A stretch of 64,000 nt of DNA from Rothia dentocariosa ATCC 17931. GTDB lineage: Bacteria; Actinomycetota; Actinomycetes; Actinomycetales; Micrococcaceae. Every line of letters begins with the position of its first letter. The stretch's first letter is position 1. The stretch covers positions 2,232,001-2,296,000 of the forward strand of contig NC_014643.1 in NCBI RefSeq assembly GCF_000164695.2, given 5' to 3'. This document shows, piece by piece, positions 63,333-64,000 of the stretch. The position numbers were made by a program, and so were the translations under genes. The notes below the pieces were generated by a model that worked only from the letters and a program-made list of their open reading frames with translations, made no database searches and was not told where the DNA came from.

Positions 63333-64000
63333 CTACATAGTCAGCAGCACCTTGGTCGCGGTACGCTGATCCATTACCTCATAGCCCTTGGGAGCTTCGT
63401 CGATGGGCAATACTAGGTCGAAGACCTTACCGGGTTCAATCTCACCCTTGTAAATCAGGTCAATCAGGGTCGGCAGGTATTTACGGACCGGCGCGGGGCC
63501 TCCTTCAAGATGAACTTGCTTGCCGAAGAGCACATCGGTACCGATCGAGCTGTCGTGGGGCACGCCTACGAAACCGATGTAGCCGCCGTGGCGTACGCAT
63601 CCGAGGGCTTGGTCAAAGGCCTGCTGAGTACCCACAGCCTCCACAACACCGTGCGCTCCCACCCCGTCAGTAAGCTCTAGAACCTTGGCGATGCCTTCTT
63701 CACCGCGTTCTTCCACTACATGGGTTGCTCCGAACTGCTTAGCTAACGCCTGACGCTCGGGGTTGCGAGACATTATGATGATCTTTTCAGCACCCAGCTG
63801 CTTAGCCCCAATAACTGCGCCCAGACCAACAGCGCCATCGCCTACCACAGCAATGGTCTTACCTGGGCCAGCCTTGGCGGCGTCGGCTGCATACCAGCCA
63901 GTACCCAGCACATCGGATGCCGCCATCAGATGCGGAATCTGCTCTGCGGTAGGGTATGCGGGAGTCTTAACCAAAGTGCCGTCTGCGAAAGGAATACGGG
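63333..64000 (-). CDS. Zinc-type alcohol dehydrogenase (partial, N-terminus outside the window)
   Basis: The minus-strand frame is open from the right edge (RIPFADGTLVKTPAYP) to a stop at 63333, giving the last ~220 residues of a medium-chain dehydrogenase. The Rossmann motif TIAVVGDGAVGLGAVIGAKQLGAEKII, then AVGTQQAFDQALGCVRHGGYIGFVG and a C-terminal catalytic-domain piece are visible. The zinc ligands would be in the missing N-terminal part. Substrate cannot be judged. No terminator was recognised between it and the fhs promoter region. Confidence 0.9.
   Translation of the reverse strand, partial: RIPFADGTLVKTPAYPTAEQIPHLMAASDVLGTGWYAADAAKAGPGKTIAVVGDGAVGLGAVIGAKQLGAEKIIIMSRNPERQALAKQFGATHVVEERGEEGIAKVLELTDGVGAHGVVEAVGTQQAFDQALGCVRHGGYIGFVGVPHDSSIGTDVLFGKQVHLEGGPAPVRKYLPTLIDLIYKGEIEPGKVFDLVLPIDEAPKGYEVMDQRTATKVLLTM

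Overview
The window looks like chromosomal DNA of a moderate-GC actinobacterium of the Micrococcaceae, most likely a Rothia close to R. dentocariosa. This rests on gene order and protein character only; no 16S gene or database search was available. The backbone has a long-conserved actinobacterial order: nusB-efp-aroB-aroK-aroC-aroE-mltG-ruvX-alaS-DUF6167-DUF948-rpsD-rarA-(dtd)-aspS-hisS, then DUF349, rsh, secF-secD-yajC, ruvB-ruvA-ruvC, yebC, and further on HIT and thrS. Almost all of this lies on the minus strand in tightly packed, often overlapping genes.

Layout. 0.0-12.5 kb: translation factors, shikimate pathway, cell-wall transglycosylase, RuvX, AlaRS, S4. 12.9-23 kb: RarA, D-aminoacyl-tRNA deacylase, a P-loop kinase-like protein, AspRS, HisRS, a DUF349 protein (plus strand) and bifunctional Rel. 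23-30 kb: Sec accessory proteins, Holliday-junction machinery and YebC. 30-36.5 kb: the MurT/GatD lipid II amidation pair, a DUF2797 protein, a lipoprotein, a HIT hydrolase and a K+ channel. 36.5-41.3 kb: a variable islet between HIT and thrS holding a broken AlkD/YdiJ-like chimera, a frame-disrupted membrane protein, a small orphan ORF, a 62-bp near-perfect palindrome and an AT-rich gene for a protein combining a GHKL ATPase with a STAS-like domain. 41.3-46.6 kb: ThrRS and a complete FAD/Fe-S 2-hydroxyacid dehydrogenase. 47-49 kb: a two-gene operon for a lipoprotein and a secreted protein. 49.4-50.1 kb: a His/Cys-rich metallothionein-like protein with an ArsR/SmtB-type sensor carrying a complete zinc-site motif. 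50.4-64 kb: FAH-family hydrolase, lipoate ligase-like protein, DASS anion transporter, GH1 glycosidase, GNAT protein, UvrA, MBL hydrolase, formate-THF ligase and a partial Zn-alcohol dehydrogenase.

The most distinctive module is the metallothionein/SmtB pair with an apparently leaderless promoter and an overlapping inverted repeat. The next is the HIT-thrS islet, which shows several signs of acquisition and decay: base composition shift, partial gene duplication, chimera, frameshifts and a long palindrome. I see no rRNA, tRNA, CRISPR array, transposase or phage gene.
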